Notes: generated by a model from the letters alone, not told the origin. A DNA stretch of 64,000 bases from Arthrobacter sp. U41 (GCF_001750145.1 NZ_CP015732.1:1612001-1676000); one strand, 5' to 3'; counted from the stretch's first letter, positions 33,028 through 41,753 are shown. Translations and numbers: made by a program.

Positions 33028-33630
33028 GTGATCCTCTCTTTGCTTTCAGGCCTGGCAAGCGGGCTGTCCCTCATCGTCGCCATCGGTGCGCAGAACGCCT
33101 TCGTGCTCCGCCAGGGCGTCCAGCGCTCGCATGTTCTGCTGGTTGTTGCCGTGTGCGCCCTGTCCGACCTTGTGCTGATCGTGCTGGGGGTGGCCGGGGT
33201 GGGCGTCCTCATTGAACGGGCCCCCGGTGTTCTCGAGGTCGTGCGCTGGGCGGGTGCCGCCTTCCTCCTGGCCTACGGCGGCATGGCTGCCTTGCGGGCC
33301 GTCCGCGGAACGCAGGCGTCCCGGCCGGTGGTCGGACAGAAAGGAACCTGGGCGGCCGCACTGGGGACCAGCCTCGCGCTGACCTGGCTCAACCCCCACG
33401 TCTACCTGGACACCGTCCTGCTGCTGGGATCCCTGGCCGGCACGCACGGCCCGGACGGGCGGTGGTGGTTTGCCGGCGGCGCCGGTCTGGGCAGCGTCGC
33501 GTGGTTCGCCGCCCTCGGCGCCGGTGCCCGGTTCCTCGCGCCGGTGTTCGCACGGCCGGGCAGCTGGCGTGTGCTCGACGGCGGCATCGCCTTGGTCATG
33601 GTCACCCTGGCTGTCATGCTCGTAGCCTGA
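33028..33630 (+). CDS. lysE: LysE/ArgO-type basic amino acid exporter
   Basis: 200 residues with six hydrophobic segments. The conserved start SLLSGLASGLSLIVAIGAQN and FVLRQGVQRSHVLLVVAVCA, then TSLALTWLNPHVYLDTVLLL, mark LysE. It exports lysine and arginine through the inner membrane. I choose GTG 33028, because the earlier ATG at 32983 would add 15 polar residues before the first helix. There is no convincing Shine-Dalgarno, so the message may be leaderless or nearly so. Its activator LysG is divergent. Confidence 0.9.
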   Translation: MILSLLSGLASGLSLIVAIGAQNAFVLRQGVQRSHVLLVVAVCALSDLVLIVLGVAGVGVLIERAPGVLEVVRWAGAAFLLAYGGMAALRAVRGTQASRPVVGQKGTWAAALGTSLALTWLNPHVYLDTVLLLGSLAGTHGPDGRWWFAGGAGLGSVAWFAALGAGARFLAPVFARPGSWRVLDGGIALVMVTLAVMLVA

Positions 33631-33684
33631 GCTTGTCAGCCGTCCCGCACGGCACTTCACCACATACTCACGAAGGAAGAGCTC

Positions 33685-34323
33685 ATGTACGTCCCCTCGC
33701 ATTTCGCCGCCGACCAGGACGCCATACAGGAATTGCTCTCGAACCCGGGGGCAGCCAACCTGGTGACATCGACCGAACGCGGACTCATCGCCACGCTGCT
33801 GCCGTTCGTCTATGACCCGGTGGCCGGCGAGCACGGGGCACTGCTGGGCCACGTTGCCCGCAACAACGACCAGTGGCTCTTGCCGGCGCTGGGTGAATCC
33901 CTCGTCATCGTCCAGCGCCCCGATGCCTACATTTCCCCGTCCTGGTACCCCTCCAAAGCCGAACATGGCCGCGTGGTTCCCACCTGGAACTACACCACCG
34001 CGCACGTCTATGGCCGGCTGGTCATTCATGACGATCCGGCCTGGGTGGAAGGCCTGGTCCGGCGGCTGACCACACTGCATGAGGCGTCGTCGGCCGAGCC
34101 CTGGACGGTGGACGATGCGCCGGCACGGTTCGTCGCCGGTCAGCTCCGGGCGATTGTCGGCGTCGAACTTGCCATCACGAGGGTGGAAGCAAAGAGAAAG
34201 CTCAGCCAGAACCGGCCGGCCGCCGACATCGACGGCGTCATCGCGGGTTTGCGGGCGAAGGGGGAGCCGGATGTGGCGGACGACGTCGAGCGGGCGCAAC
34301 AGGTCCCGGGCCGGCGGACCTGA
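33685..34323 (+). CDS. FMN-binding PaiB-family protein
   Basis: 212 residues matching PaiB throughout: MYVPSHFAADQDAIQELLSN, then LIATLLPFVYDP, LLGHVARNNDQW, IVQRPDAYISPSWYPSKAEH and VPTWNYTTAHVYGRLVI. The split-barrel fold binds FMN. The family was named for a Bacillus negative regulator of sporulation/protease genes, but regulation has not been shown in actinobacteria. GAAGGAAGAG precedes the ATG. It follows lysE by 54 bases and may be cotranscribed with it. Confidence 0.9.
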   Translation: MYVPSHFAADQDAIQELLSNPGAANLVTSTERGLIATLLPFVYDPVAGEHGALLGHVARNNDQWLLPALGESLVIVQRPDAYISPSWYPSKAEHGRVVPTWNYTTAHVYGRLVIHDDPAWVEGLVRRLTTLHEASSAEPWTVDDAPARFVAGQLRAIVGVELAITRVEAKRKLSQNRPAADIDGVIAGLRAKGEPDVADDVERAQQVPGRRT

Positions 34324-34412
34324 GTGGTTCGGTCAGCGGCGACCGCCCCATTTTGGATAATCCGGGGGTCTGCCCTTATAGTTTTATAGTCCAGTTCGGA
34401 GGAACCCGAAAG

Positions 34413-34448
34413 GACAAAAACGGAAGGCTTCGGCCCTTAATTTTTGTC
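34413..34448. terminator. Hairpin before the tRNA cluster
   Basis: GACAAAAA (34413-34420) and TTTTTGTC (34441-34448) are inverted, with an inner AAGG/CCTT pairing in the 20-base loop. Poly-A on one side and poly-T on the other suit a bidirectional terminator after the PaiB gene and before the tRNA promoter. Confidence 0.5.
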
Positions 34449-34481
34449 TTGTTTCAGTGGGTTCAACCGGATGGCGTTCTG

Positions 34482-34554
34482 GCCCCCATCGTCTAGCGGC
34501 CTAGGACACCGCCCTTTCACGGCGGCGGCACGGGTTCGAATCCCGTTGGGGGTA
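34482..34554 (+). tRNA. tRNA-Glu (anticodon TTC)
   Basis: The cloverleaf is complete: acceptor GCCCCCA with TGGGGGT, D-arm GTCTAGCGGCCTAGGAC, anticodon arm CCGCC-CTTTCAC-GGCGG, T-arm ACGGG-TTCGAAT-CCCGT, discriminator A. The first acceptor pair is G-U. CCA is not encoded. Confidence 0.97.
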
Positions 34555-34650
34555 CGCAAGGAACTGGTCAAACCGGATGTGAAAGTCTGGTAGGCTAAAG
34601 GCCTTGAAAAATTGCAGTAGCGATACTGCAGAGAAGCAAGAAAATAGCAA

Positions 34651-34724
34651 GGCCCTGTAGCGCAGTTGGTTAGCGCGCCGCCCTGTCACGGCGGAGGTCG
34701 CGGGTTCAAGTCCCGTCAGGGTCG
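34651..34724 (+). tRNA. tRNA-Asp (anticodon GTC)
   Basis: Acceptor GGCCCTG pairs with CAGGGTC. The anticodon arm is CCGCC-CTGTCAC-GGCGG, variable loop AGGTC, T-loop TTCAAGT, discriminator G as required for tRNA-Asp. It is second in the Glu-Asp-Phe cluster, 96 bases after tRNA-Glu. Confidence 0.97.
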
Positions 34725-34772
34725 CTCTGATTGCCAGAAGAAATTCCGGCTCTCATGGTGACGTGTCACCTA

Positions 34773-34848
34773 GGCTCTGTAGCTCAGTTGGTAGAGCGTT
34801 CGACTGAAAATCGAAAGGTCACCGGATCGACGCCGGTCGGAGCCACCA
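34773..34848 (+). tRNA. tRNA-Phe (anticodon GAA), CCA encoded
   Basis: Acceptor GGCTCTG pairs with CGGAGCC (one G-T). The anticodon loop is CTGAAAA, and the 3' CCA is present in the gene (34846-34848). The T-loop reads ATCGACG, with A at the usually invariant T54 position. It is the last tRNA before the accessory island. Confidence 0.96.
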
Positions 34849-34851
34849 GCT

Positions 34852-34896
34852 AAAACCCCGCAGTTCCCAGTGTTTACACGGGAAGGGCGGGGTTTT
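34852..34896 (+). terminator. Rho-independent terminator of the tRNA cluster
   Basis: Stem AAAACCCCGC (34852-34861) with GCGGGGTTTT (34887-34896), then further T. A 25-base loop contains CCCAGTGTTTACACGGG, itself partly self-complementary. Confidence 0.85.
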
Positions 34897-35104
34897 TTCG
34901 TTGGACGATCGTTGCCCCTTTTCAGCCTTGTTCAGGTCGAATTCACCAAGCTCCCGTGCAGACCTCTGGTATTCCCTTGGTAGGATCCTCGCTGTCGTGA
35001 GGCCACCCGCGCCGACATGCCAGGGGCTCCGGACCATTGCATGCCGAGGCATGGCCCCCTCGAAGGATCGCGCCCAGGCTTCGCATGCCAGGACAGCGGC
35101 TCTC

Positions 35105-36532
35105 GGTAGTGCCCATTAGCGTGGTGTAACGGCCCGGACCCGGGCGTGTTGCTCCCGGACGTGAGGCGGCCACCGCGTGATTCTTGAAACGACCTACCAA
35201 AGTACGTTTCGAAAGAGAGCCCACGCGATGACCGCACCCCATGTTATCGATCCTGCCCGTTTCCTGTCAGAGCAACTCGAGCAGGCCTCCCCGGATCTGA
35301 TGCGATCCATGCTGACCACCTTCATCAACGCGCTGATGAGCGCCGAAGCGGACGCGGTCTGCGGCGCCGAATACGGTGTCCGCTCCGAGGCCCGGACGAA
35401 CTCCCGCAACGGGTACCGGCACCGGGACTTCGACACCCGCACCGGCACCCTGGACGTCGCCATTCCCAAGGTCCGGCAAGGCTCCTACTTCCCGGACTGG
35501 CTGCTCGAACGCCGCCGCCGGGCAGAGGCCGCACTCACGAGCGTGGTCGCGACCTGTTACCTGCTGGGGGTCTCCACCCGGCGGATGGAAAAACTTGTCG
35601 AGACCCTGGGCATCACCCGGCTCTCGAAGTCCCAGGTCTCGGTGATGGCCGCGGACCTCGACGCCCAAGTCGAGGCGTTCCGGACCCGCCCGCTGGACGC
35701 CGGCCCGTACACGTTCGTGGCCGCTGACGCCCTGGTCCTGAAAGTCCGCGAAGGCGGGCGCGTCGTCAACGTCCACGCCATGGTCGCCACAGGCGTCAAC
35801 GCCGACGGGCACCGGGAAGTCCTGGGGATCCAGGCCACCTCCGCCGAGGACGGCGCCGGCTGGCTGGCCTTCTTCCGCGACCTGACCGCCCGCGGCCTGA
35901 CCGGGGTGAAACTGGTGACCTCCGATGCGCACGCCGGGCTGGTCGCCGCGATCGGCGCGACCCTGCCCGGGGCCGCCTGGCAACGCTGCCGCACGCACTA
36001 CGCGGCGAACCTCATGGCCGCGACACCCAAGAGCAGCTGGCCGTGGGTGAAAACCCTGCTGCACTCGGTCTACGACCAGCCCGACGCCGCCGGCGTCCAG
36101 GCCCAGTTTGACCGGGTTCTGGATGCCCTCGCCGAGAAGCTGCCCCGCGTCGCGGACCACCTCGACGCCGCCCGGGCGGACATTCTCGCGTTCACGCCCT
36201 TCCCCAAAGGCCTCTGGCGCCAGGTCTGGTCCAACAACCCGCAGGAACGCCTCAATCGGGAAATCCGGCGCCGCACCGACGTCGTCGGGATCTTCCCCGA
36301 CCGCACCGCGCTGATCCGGCTCGTCGGCGCCGTCCTCGCCGAACAGCACGATGAATGGATCGAAGCCCGCCGCTATCTCAGCCTGGACCTCATCCAACAA
36401 TCACAGACCGTCGGCACCGCGCCGGCGCCCACCACGGAACAGGAGGAAACCAACCCCGAACTGGCGCTCAGCGCCTAACCAAAATCAAGAATCACGCGGC
36501 AACCGCGTTACACCACGCAAATGGACTTGACC
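35105..36532. mobile_element. IS256-family insertion sequence, intact, 9-bp target duplication
   Basis: 1428 bases. The left end GGTAGTGCCCATTAGCGTGG and the inverted right end GGTCAAGTCCATTTGCGTGG continue into TGTAACG, giving terminal inverted repeats with 22 of 27 matching bases. The flanks carry the same 9 bases GCGGCTCTC (35096-35104 and 36533-36541), a target duplication of the size typical for IS256. One full transposase gene lies inside. The element lies in non-coding DNA about 250 bases beyond tRNA-Phe. Confidence 0.88.
35228..36478 (+). CDS. IS256-family transposase
   Basis: 416 residues from ATG 35228; there are no frameshifts. The Transposase_mut layout is complete: N-terminal SRNGYRHRDFDTRTGTLDV with IPKVRQGSYFPDWLLERRRR; the first catalytic Asp in TFVAADALVLKVREGG; the second in KLVTSDAHAGLVAAIGATLP, then WQRCRTHYAANLMA; and the catalytic Glu in WSNNPQERLNREIRRRTDVV. 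The Asp-Asp-Glu set and intact ends suggest that the element can still transpose. Confidence 0.95.
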   Translation: MTAPHVIDPARFLSEQLEQASPDLMRSMLTTFINALMSAEADAVCGAEYGVRSEARTNSRNGYRHRDFDTRTGTLDVAIPKVRQGSYFPDWLLERRRRAEAALTSVVATCYLLGVSTRRMEKLVETLGITRLSKSQVSVMAADLDAQVEAFRTRPLDAGPYTFVAADALVLKVREGGRVVNVHAMVATGVNADGHREVLGIQATSAEDGAGWLAFFRDLTARGLTGVKLVTSDAHAGLVAAIGATLPGAAWQRCRTHYAANLMAATPKSSWPWVKTLLHSVYDQPDAAGVQAQFDRVLDALAEKLPRVADHLDAARADILAFTPFPKGLWRQVWSNNPQERLNREIRRRTDVVGIFPDRTALIRLVGAVLAEQHDEWIEARRYLSLDLIQQSQTVGTAPAPTTEQEETNPELALSA

Positions 36533-36541
36533 GCGGCTCTC

Positions 36542-37012
36542 GTCGCGTATCACCCTTGATCGAAGCGTCCTCTGACGACCGTGAAGGCGAGCTGGACATG
36601 CGGTTGGTGGATTCCGTCATGACTCCAGCGGGCGTGACCAAGGTCAGCGCGCGGCTGAGCTGCTGGCCAACTAGGACGGCATCTGCAGCGGCCCGGTGAC
36701 ACGGGAGTCGGACGGGTACGCGGTGCCTCTAGATCGGCTTCTGCGACCCCGGGGCCCCTCGGAACGCTGGAAACGCTCAATGTCGGATGTTGGCCCTAGT
36801 CTTACATCGGCTCTCAAATCTGTGGGCCGACGTGTGGCAAGAGTTCCGTCGCTCGTGACGTGACAAGGAGTACATGTGCTCAGGAGGACTGTCATGGCCG
36901 GTCAGCTGGTCGAGGTGGAGGGACGCTCGATCTCAGCAGCATCTTCGAGCTTGATCTGATAGCGGAACTACAGCTGCGGGCTCAGGCCCGGGCTCAACAA
37001 ATGGGGGAATGA
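36542..37012. other. Non-coding/degraded region after the IS256 element
   Basis: About 470 bases without a convincing gene. A short frame beginning near 36894 (CAGGAGG, then an ATG) reads MAGQLVEVEGRSISAA and stops after 21 codons. In another frame ELDLIAELQLRAQARAQQMG runs into the lipoprotein start. Together they look like one small gene broken by a frameshift. Confidence 0.35.
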
Positions 37013-37423
37013 ATGAAACGACTGATCATAACTGGAGCCGTCGCCGCAATGGGGCTTGCGCTCACCGGTTGTGGCGGGGCGGCGCAAGCTGAGCCGTCTC
37101 CGACTCCGACTGACACTAGGACCACGCTGCAGAAGGCGACGTCCGAGTGCATAAAGGGGGCAACCGTCGGGATGGAGCTGATGGACGCAGGCAAGTCGGT
37201 GGAGATGCGCACCGCGGGGGAGAAGTCGCCCTACCTGACGGGCCTCAAGCAGGCTGAAGTGGATTGCGTGCTCAAGGCAAGCGGGGCCTCATCCGCCGTC
37301 CTGGCCAAGATGGGCAAGACGCGCGCTCTTGACGGAACCCGGACGGATTCCTGGAGCAACTTCGAGGTTTCGTACAGCTACCACCCCAACAGCGGATTTG
37401 CTGTCATCCTAGAGGAAAAGTAG
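37013..37423 (+). CDS. Small lipoprotein, uncharacterised
   Basis: 136 residues. MKRLIITGAVAAMGLALTGC is a lipoprotein signal with lipobox LTGC (Cys20), so the mature protein is tethered to the outer face of the membrane. After a Pro/Thr linker (PSPTPTDTRTTLQKATSEC) comes a globular domain with two more Cys (SECIKGA, EVDCVLKA) that may pair, and KMGKTRALDGTRTDSWSNFE, then VSYSYHPNSGFAVILEEK. GGGGGAATGA precedes the ATG. I do not recognise the family. It is the first credible gene of the island after the IS256 element. Confidence 0.7.
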   Translation: MKRLIITGAVAAMGLALTGCGGAAQAEPSPTPTDTRTTLQKATSECIKGATVGMELMDAGKSVEMRTAGEKSPYLTGLKQAEVDCVLKASGASSAVLAKMGKTRALDGTRTDSWSNFEVSYSYHPNSGFAVILEEK

Positions 37424-37879
37424 CCGGAATCACCCCGGTCGTTACCGTAGTCAAGTGCCCACGTGGAGCCCCGGCCCTGAAAAGCTGGGGTTTTCCATTC
37501 TGGCATTCACTTTGCCGGGGGCGGCGGAGAATCTGCACGTGATCATAAACTTGCCGCCTCGTTGGCCGCCGGGAGCACGTACGCTCTGCGCGGCCAAGGT
37601 TTTGTTACCATTGCTGCGGCTCGAATGCGTCCAGCCACCCTTGGATTTGGGGCCATGACCGCTTGCGGCGGCTCGGCCGCAGAGTACGCATGATCTTCGG
37701 ATAATTCGGCGAAATTTGGGAGCGGGTCTCCGGTCCGTCACTGAGGGGCTGGACACGACCTTTCCCATGGGGACCGCGATGCTGACGTGGGTTGTGGAAC
37801 AACGTACGGGACGGCCAGGTTACGCGTCGGCTGCGGTTCGCGGTTAGCGGGAGAGCGTCCTAGGATCGCTGTTCCGGTT
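37424..37879. other. Gene-free stretch after the lipoprotein
   Basis: About 450 bases with no credible ORF. GAGCCCCGG and CTGGGGTTTT around 37464-37492 could form a weak terminator for the lipoprotein gene. The rest appears degraded. Confidence 0.4.
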
Positions 37880-38160
37880 CTAAGAAGGTCCCGACGTCGA
37901 TTGATGAGCCAGGTCGCCAAGGCCCGATCGCGGGCTGCGGGGGACTTGGATGAGGGGAGGCGGCCTTCGGCTTTGTAGAGGGCGAGGGTGTCGCGGAGGT
38001 TTTGCAGCGGTGATGCGGGTGGTCCGTGTGGGGCGGGTGGCGTTGCGGTGGTCGTCCCTTAGAGGCGGTTCGGCCTTGGCTGCCATGGCCAAGTGGTAGC
38101 GGACGGTGCTTTTTGGGCGGCCCCGGCGGTTGCGGCGATCTGGGTGCTGCTGAGGCCTTG
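37880..38160 (-). pseudogene. Frameshifted HTH DNA-binding protein remnant
   Basis: Reading the minus strand through frame changes gives a coherent protein trace: LSSTQIAATAGA in one frame, STVRYHLAMAAKAEPPLRDD in the next (together a helix-turn-helix), then LRDTLALYKAEGRLPSSKSP and ARDRALATWLINRRRDLL, which resembles the helicase-associated type of repeat (LxxYxxEGRLPxxxxxxxRxLxxWLxxRR). At least two frameshifts and no proper start mark it as decayed. The family is only a guess. Confidence 0.4.
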
Positions 38161-38163
38161 CCG

Positions 38164-38502
38164 GTCTATCTCATGTTTAATGAGGGCTATTCGGCTACCG
38201 GCGGCAGCACCTTGATCCGCGGGTCTCTGGTCCGGGAAGCGATTCGCCTCGCCCGGTTGCTGATTGTGGTGCTCGAGGGTTCTCCGCAAGAGCCCGAGTC
38301 TCTGGGACTGCTGGCGCTAATGCTGTTCCACGACGCCCGGCGACGGGCGCGGACAGACGCCGCAGGGGCCCTGGTGACACTGGAAGAGCAGGACCGCGGA
38401 TCCCGGAACCATTCTGCGATTGCCGAAGCTGCCGCGTTGCTGGCGGTCGCCGATAACCTGGACATCTCCCGCCATCGCGGCATGCCACATGACTATTTGT
38501 AA
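38164..38502 (+). pseudogene. ECF sigma factor C-terminal fragment (DUF6596 type)
   Basis: VYLMFNEGYSATGGSTLIRG, then LVREAIRLARLLIVVLEGSP, LLALMLFHDARRRARTDAAG and LVTLEEQDRG match the C-terminal domain of the large actinobacterial ECF sigma factors with a DUF6596 domain (partners of YCII-like proteins). The N-terminal sigma2/sigma4 regions are missing: bases just upstream belong to the inverted HTH remnant. The end (DNLDISRHRGMPHDYL) is also off-family. A recombination junction near 38160 is likely. It is non-functional. Confidence 0.6.
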
Positions 38503-38752
38503 GGAAGTCAGCATGGCCAGGCGGGACATCTTATACATCAGGGTCAGGCTCGCGCGGAGCTTGGTGAAGTCGATGAGGACAAAGGTTGTCCCGCTCGAGT
38601 TGTCTAAGGAACAGCTGGTCAACTAGCAGAACCGAGGCCAGAACTCGAATAAGTTCCGGCCTCGGGTTTGCACTTTAGACGGTGCTCAGTGGGGTTCTGT
38701 TCTTGACCTACCCATATCGGCCGGCTGAACTCCGGATCTGGTGGTATGGCCC

Positions 38753-39064
38753 TTAGTGCGCGGCTTCGTACTTTTCCATGATGTCAGCCTGGATGCGGCC
38801 GCGGGTATTGACTGGCAGTCCTTGGTCTGCTGCCCAGAGCCGGACTTCGCGGGCGTTGGAGGAAGAAGGACGAGCTGTCCGAGCCCGCCCGCCGGTCTTC
38901 CTGGCCGCTTTGGTGTAGCGGCTGAATACTTCACGCAGTTCGCTTGCATGAGCATCATTGAGATCGATTGCATATTCGACGCCGTCGAGGGCAAACGAGA
39001 GTGTCTCACTTGCTTTGGAGCCGTCGAAGTCGTCTTCTAAAAGGGTTACTACTCTTTGTGCCAT
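38753..39064 (-). CDS. lsr2: Lsr2 nucleoid-associated protein
   Basis: 103 residues. The N-terminal dimerisation domain is MAQRVVTLLEDDFDGSKASE with FALDGVEYAIDLNDAHASEL and FSRYTKAARKTGGRA. The C-terminal DNA-binding domain contains REVRLWAADQGLPVNTRGRI, with the RGR minor-groove clamp. Lsr2 binds AT-rich DNA and silences foreign genes, the actinobacterial counterpart of H-NS. This copy lies in an accessory island, so it may be an extra, element-borne paralogue that silences the island itself. The start is set at ATG 39062-39064; the preceding codons are off-family. Confidence 0.95.
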   Translation of the reverse strand: MAQRVVTLLEDDFDGSKASETLSFALDGVEYAIDLNDAHASELREVFSRYTKAARKTGGRARTARPSSSNAREVRLWAADQGLPVNTRGRIQADIMEKYEAAH

Positions 39065-39095
39065 AAGAAAAGCATAGGTCTTCGAGGTTGTCTGC

Positions 39096-40334
39096 TCAGA
39101 GGCACGGGACTCCAATAACGTCGTACAGGTACTGTTCCGCGACGACCGGTATCCCATACAGGCGTGCCTTTGCGGCTTTTCCGGAGAGGCTGTCGGGATC
39201 TGCTGCGACGACGAGATCGGTCTTTTTGGTGGCTCTGTCTGCTACGTTGTAGCCCATTTCGGTGAGGAACCCCGCTAACTCGTTGCGTTCTCTCGTCATT
39301 GCCCCTGTCAGTACGATGACGGCGCCGTGCCGGATTGCTCTCGGAGGTTGAGCCGGCGAAGCATCAGTCGTCGGGGCAGGAGGCTCTGAAAGGTTGACGT
39401 CCACGAAGTCTCTTTCAACCGCCAGGAGATCCGCGGCTGTGTAAAGGTCTCCTCGTTCTTGGGCTGTTATAACTCCATCGGCCCACGCGGCCCTGACGAG
39501 CTGTTCGAGGTAGTAGATGTGAAGGGTCCGGCAGCGCTCCTGACTGATGCCGAGTTCATCGGCGACACGTAGCAGGGCGCGTGTCTCATGGACGGAAAGC
39601 TGCAAATCAAGCATGGCCTGTGAAAGTAGCGCCAGATACTGGTCGTGTTCTTCAGGTCCGGTGAATTCGGGCATATGCGAAGTAATTCGGGACAGGAAGT
39701 GCTTTTCGACGCGGTTACCGGTCGCCCGGATCACGGGGGAGAACGGCCGGGGACTTGCAGCGTACGAGGGCCAGGAGATGCTTCGGGCAGTCTCCAGTGC
39801 CCGGGTCCAGTCATGGCGGTCAGGGTCCATATCGATGTAGCGGCCAAGAAGGCCCGCGGCGGCCATGGCGTCATCGCCGGCGCAGTGGGCCCGATCATTG
39901 GCGACACTGAGGAACTCGCAGCAATGAGCCAGAGAGCGGGCATTTCCGATGACGAAATCGTGGGCGAGGCGCATGGTGCACAATCCGCCGAGGAACGCTT
40001 CCGGTAGTGACAGATCAGCCTTACGGAATTCGTGAGCGAGGAAAGCTGCATCGAAACTCAGATTGTGGGCGACCATGATGCTTCCCTGAAGTACTTCCGC
40101 CAGGGCCGGAGCGACTTGGCTGAAGGTTGGGGCATCGAGGATGTCGGCGGCCCGGATGCCGTGAATTCGCTGCGGGCCGAGATCTCGTCCCGGATTGACC
40201 AGGGTTTCCCACCGGTCAACGATCCGGCCCGCAGCGTCTACCCGTACGACACCGATCTCTGCGACGCGGTGGTTCATCGCAGTGAACACCCCGGTCGTTT
40301 CCACGTCCACAACGGCGAACATCGGCTCAGGCAC
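39096..40334 (-). CDS. DEDDh exonuclease with TerB-like middle and BRCT domain
   Basis: 412 residues. The DnaQ-type exonuclease (about 1-175) has ExoI VVDVETTGVF, ExoII MVAHNLSFDAAFLAHEF and ExoIII DRAHCAGDDAMAAA (His and Asp of DEDDh). A helical middle (about 230-310: LSQAMLDLQLSVHETRALLR and AAWADGVITAQERGDLYTAA) resembles TerB/tellurite-type helices. The C-terminus is a BRCT domain (IVLTGAMTRERNELAGFLTE, then VADRATKKTDLVVAADPDSL). It may trim or process DNA ends at breaks. It overlaps the upstream unknown gene by 8 bases, so the two are one operon. Confidence 0.85.
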   Translation of the reverse strand: MPEPMFAVVDVETTGVFTAMNHRVAEIGVVRVDAAGRIVDRWETLVNPGRDLGPQRIHGIRAADILDAPTFSQVAPALAEVLQGSIMVAHNLSFDAAFLAHEFRKADLSLPEAFLGGLCTMRLAHDFVIGNARSLAHCCEFLSVANDRAHCAGDDAMAAAGLLGRYIDMDPDRHDWTRALETARSISWPSYAASPRPFSPVIRATGNRVEKHFLSRITSHMPEFTGPEEHDQYLALLSQAMLDLQLSVHETRALLRVADELGISQERCRTLHIYYLEQLVRAAWADGVITAQERGDLYTAADLLAVERDFVDVNLSEPPAPTTDASPAQPPRAIRHGAVIVLTGAMTRERNELAGFLTEMGYNVADRATKKTDLVVAADPDSLSGKAAKARLYGIPVVAEQYLYDVIGVPCL

Positions 40335-40989
40335 TTGGCGCTCCTACCGCCGTCGCGGGAACTGGCCAGGAACGAACCGCCGAACCACCGACGCCGTTGA
40401 AGTACTTTCGGGACGCGCGCGAGCGGTCATTTTCGATCTCCAGCCAATAATTCAGGAGTTGGATGCACCCGTTGGCGACCCGAAGTGCTTCCGTATTCAC
40501 TGGCTCGACACATTCCACCGAGCTTGCCCAGACTGAGGGGAGTGGTGGCGCCGGCCAATCGATGTCCTGAAGCGGACCTTGTCGCTGGTATTCCGGAAGG
40601 GGTTCGCCGGCGGCGCGGGCCTTCTTGCGTGCTTGAACCTTGTGGGAGTTGTGGGAGGCCCGTCGGTCATTTTCTGCCCAGAACAGGTCCTGGAGCAGAT
40701 CTACCCAGGACGTGCAGTCGCTGACAAAGACTTCCGGATCGAACTCCGGCGTTTCCAGCACAACCGCTTCCGTGCAATGCTTCCGGGCCCGCGAAGTCAG
40801 AAGAACGGGACGCTTATACGAGAGGCTGCGAAATGCCCTCTCATCAAAACCGTCAGTAACTACGGCATTCGTGGCAGATGCTCTCAGTGAACCAGTCAGG
40901 GACATTGCTGAAACCTGCCAGATAGCCCATTTGTCTTCGTGGATATCGAGGACCGCAATTCCGTGTACGACAGTTTCAGATGTCGGCAT
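40327..40989 (-). CDS. Unknown protein coupled to the exonuclease-BRCT gene
   Basis: 220 residues that I do not recognise. The N-terminal half looks like a compact alpha/beta domain (ETVVHGIAVLDIHEDKWAIW, then FDERAFRSLSYKRPVLLTSR and ARKHCTEAVVLETPEFDPEV). The middle is charged and contains NSHKVQARKKARAAGEPLPE. The C-terminal region holds ALRVANGCIQLLNYWLEIEN, a probable helix. It has no signal or membrane segment. Its stop overlaps the start of the exonuclease gene, so the products are likely partners. Divergent spacing to 41241 is some 250 bases. Confidence 0.7.
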   Translation of the reverse strand: MPTSETVVHGIAVLDIHEDKWAIWQVSAMSLTGSLRASATNAVVTDGFDERAFRSLSYKRPVLLTSRARKHCTEAVVLETPEFDPEVFVSDCTSWVDLLQDLFWAENDRRASHNSHKVQARKKARAAGEPLPEYQRQGPLQDIDWPAPPLPSVWASSVECVEPVNTEALRVANGCIQLLNYWLEIENDRSRASRKYFNGVGGSAVRSWPVPATAVGAPSA

Positions 40990-41753
40990 CTATTCCCCCA
41001 TGGTTGAGACCTGTGCTCATCCTAAGCCTAGGAAACTGCAGAGAACGGCCAGTATGAAAAATGACGCGCAGGTCTTCCCAGTAGTCGGCATGCCCGGGGG
41101 CTCATCTTTCCGGTTCGAAGATCCAACGCTCAGCACCGAAGAGTCCGGTAACGATCTTCGTTTAGAAAGAGCGGAGGGCAAGGTTTCCTCGATTCCGAGC
41201 CGCACGCCTCAATGTCGCACCCTCAAGTTACGCTCCGCTCATGACTGTAGATTCAGTAATTTCAGGAGCCCTCGAATGGTCCGACTCTTCGTTGGGCGAT
41301 GGCGTTCTTGATGGCGTTCTCACTGGGGTTATCGTTGCCGGGGTATTTTCTCTGCCACGCCTCATCCGTCGCTTCATTCGCGGCGTCATCAGTGCCCCGG
41401 AGCGGATGCTAATGGGTGCCTTGAACATCATCGATCGAAGGACCTCATCCAGGAATCAGGGCTTGCTGTAAGGAGACACTCAGCTTGTCTTGGTAATCAT
41501 TCGCACGGACGGCTGCGGTAATTCTGGAGTTCCAGGGTGGCGCAGTTGGCATGCTGTCGTATTCTGAACCAACAAGCGAGTTACTTCGCTGATATCCCTC
41601 AGGAATTAGGCTTAGCTTCCGGTATTGAGAAGAGGGTAGGGCCATGTAGGTCGAAGCCGGCCAGTAGGGGCGATGGCGCCCGGGTCGTGTATGAATGGAG
41701 AGGTTGTTGGGTGCGGGTTTCGAGCCGGCGCGATTTGGGGAGTGGATGAGCTC
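40990..41753. other. Sparse region upstream of hamA
   Basis: 764 bases with at most one small gene. The frame 41241-41471 (ATG 41241) encodes 76 residues, MTVDSVISGALEWSDSSLGD, then a hydrophobic GVLDGVLTGVIVAGVFSLPR and a basic C-terminus. It could be a one-helix membrane protein, but lacks a clear ribosome site. A further 85-codon frame from 41054 is less convincing. The hamA promoter should lie near 41500-41735. Confidence 0.35.
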
